A stretch of 64,000 bases of DNA from CAZLFA01 sp964558665. GTDB taxonomy: Bacteria; Desulfobacterota; Syntrophia; Syntrophales; PHBD01. Both the position numbers and the translations under genes were made by a program. The notes under the pieces are model-generated. The model worked only from the letters and a program-made list of their open reading frames with translations. It was not told the origin of the DNA and did no database searches. The DNA is taken from contig CAZLFA010000009.1 in the NCBI GenBank assembly GCA_964558665.1, positions 15,246 through 79,245 on the forward strand. Reading direction: 5' to 3'. This document shows, one piece after another, positions 63,258 through 64,000 of this stretch. Numbering within the stretch: position 1 is the first letter of the stretch; the number at the start of each line of letters is the position of its first letter.

Positions 63258-63791
63258 ATGTCGGTTGACAGGTACGGAGGATTCTGGAGGAGGGCGATTG
63301 CCTTTGCCATCGACATGTTTATCCTCTTTTTCATATCCATGGTTCTGCTCGTATCCGGGATCTTCGCTCTTTTTATCGGGTCTCTGTCCCATGACGTCCA
63401 GATGCTGCGTACCGAATGGGTCGGATTGACTGTGAGATTTGTGCTGCTTTACGGACTCACCGTCATGATGGTGCAGATGCTTTATTTTACATATTTCCAC
63501 GGCAATACGGGGCAGACGCCCGGAAAGATGCTTCTCGGCCTTCAGGTGCTGCAGGCAACGGGAGAAAGAGTGACTTATGGCATCGCCTTTCTCAGGTGGG
63601 TCGGCTACATCATCTCCAAGATGTTTTTCTGGCTGGGATTTATCTGGATCGGTTTTGACCACAAGAAAAGGGGATGGCACGACTATATAGCCAGCACTGT
63701 TGTAATACAGCTTCTCAGGGAACCGGAGTCGATTTCCGATAACGGCGCCATTTCCGCCGATGAAATGAGGACAAGTGCTGCAAGCGGCTAA
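63258..63791 (+). CDS. RDD family membrane protein
   Basis: This 177-residue protein has the RDD signature near the N-terminus (YGGFWRRAIAFAIDMFILFF), three hydrophobic helices (about 12-37, 55-80, 100-125) and GQTPGKMLLGLQVL. The role of the family is not settled; some members act in Na+/H+ exchange. AAGGAG lies nine bases before the ATG. It is third in prmA-rsmE-RDD. Confidence 0.85.
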   Translation: MSVDRYGGFWRRAIAFAIDMFILFFISMVLLVSGIFALFIGSLSHDVQMLRTEWVGLTVRFVLLYGLTVMMVQMLYFTYFHGNTGQTPGKMLLGLQVLQATGERVTYGIAFLRWVGYIISKMFFWLGFIWIGFDHKKRGWHDYIASTVVIQLLREPESISDNGAISADEMRTSAASG

Positions 63792-63890
63792 TTATAGCTT
63801 TGAGAAAGTGCAAACATCGATTTGATTTTAAAGTTGAATCGGTATAAAATGCAGATAATTAACGCGGTTGCCGGCGTGTTGACAAAAAGC

Positions 63891-63919
63891 TTGACAAAAA
63901 AGGGCACATTGCATAGAAA
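63891..63919 (+). promoter_or_regulatory. promoter of tRNA-Phe
   Basis: TTGACA (63891-63896), a 17-base spacer and TAGAAA (63914-63919) lie about 33 bases before the tRNA. A second TTGACA sits 12 bases upstream (63879-63884). Confidence 0.55.
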
Positions 63920-63951
63920 AGCGTTCGGTTTTACGGAAATCATAAAGGTGC

Positions 63952-64000
63952 GGGCCGGTAGCTCAGTCGGTAGAGCATCGGACTGAAAATCCGAGTGTCG
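63952..64000 (+). tRNA. tRNA-Phe (GAA), 5' part
   Basis: The acceptor 5' strand GGGCCGG is followed by TAGCTCAGTCGGTAGAGC (D arm), then the anticodon arm TCGGA-CTGAAAA-TCCGA. The loop gives anticodon GAA, hence Phe. The T arm and 3' end are beyond the window. Confidence 0.95.

Overview
The window reads as chromosomal core sequence of an anaerobic deltaproteobacterium, most like the Syntrophales (Syntrophus/Smithella type). That assignment is inference from gene content. The clues are the siroheme-dependent (Ahb) heme pathway, an OFA-family (oxalate/formate-type) carrier, a biotin-dependent acyl-CoA carboxyltransferase cluster, sigma-54 regulation and a serine/threonine kinase-FHA module. No phage, CRISPR array, insertion-sequence transposase or rRNA operon is visible. 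One tRNA (Phe) is cut by the right edge.

Layout. 1-7 kb holds the end of a sigma-54 activator, ftcD, a metallophosphatase, ftsY and smc. 7-15 kb holds an OFA carrier, a small SH3-like protein, mtnA-like/pyrG/alaX-like genes, an exported serine hydrolase and rlmN, with three copies of a palindromic dispersed repeat in the gaps. 15-19 kb holds icd and acn (citrate to 2-oxoglutarate), then an OmpA-type lipoprotein. 19-26 kb holds a signalling set (FHA, PP2C, CHASE2-kinase) and a GAF-fused PilB/GspE ATPase. 26-32 kb holds glyQS, a GGCT-like protein, a GNAT, an AI-2E transporter and recO. 32-42 kb is one long minus-strand run: DUF2065, queA, tgt, yajC, secD, secF, DUF456 and lepB, followed by pyrR-pyrB-pyrC-recO behind its own promoter and a PyrR-type attenuator.

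43-48 kb is the most distinctive accessory locus. A methylcrotonyl-CoA-carboxylase-beta-like carboxyltransferase, an AUH-like hydratase, an HMG-CoA-lyase-like protein lacking the lyase cysteine, a 71-residue biotin carrier and a hot-dog thioesterase lie together with no biotin carboxylase. Stable hairpins sit in the larger gaps, and a nested palindrome precedes the thioesterase.

48-52 kb holds polA (with an apparently dead proofreading domain), a zinc-finger/J-domain protein and an FKBP isomerase. 52-61 kb is a nine-gene tetrapyrrole operon: precorrin-2 dehydrogenase, ccsA/hemX, hemA, hemC, cobA-hemD, ahbC, hemB, ahbD and an AhbA/B subunit. It covers almost the whole route from glutamyl-tRNA to heme through siroheme. 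Its hemC lacks a normal start codon. 61.5-64 kb holds prmA, rsmE, an RDD membrane protein and tRNA-Phe.
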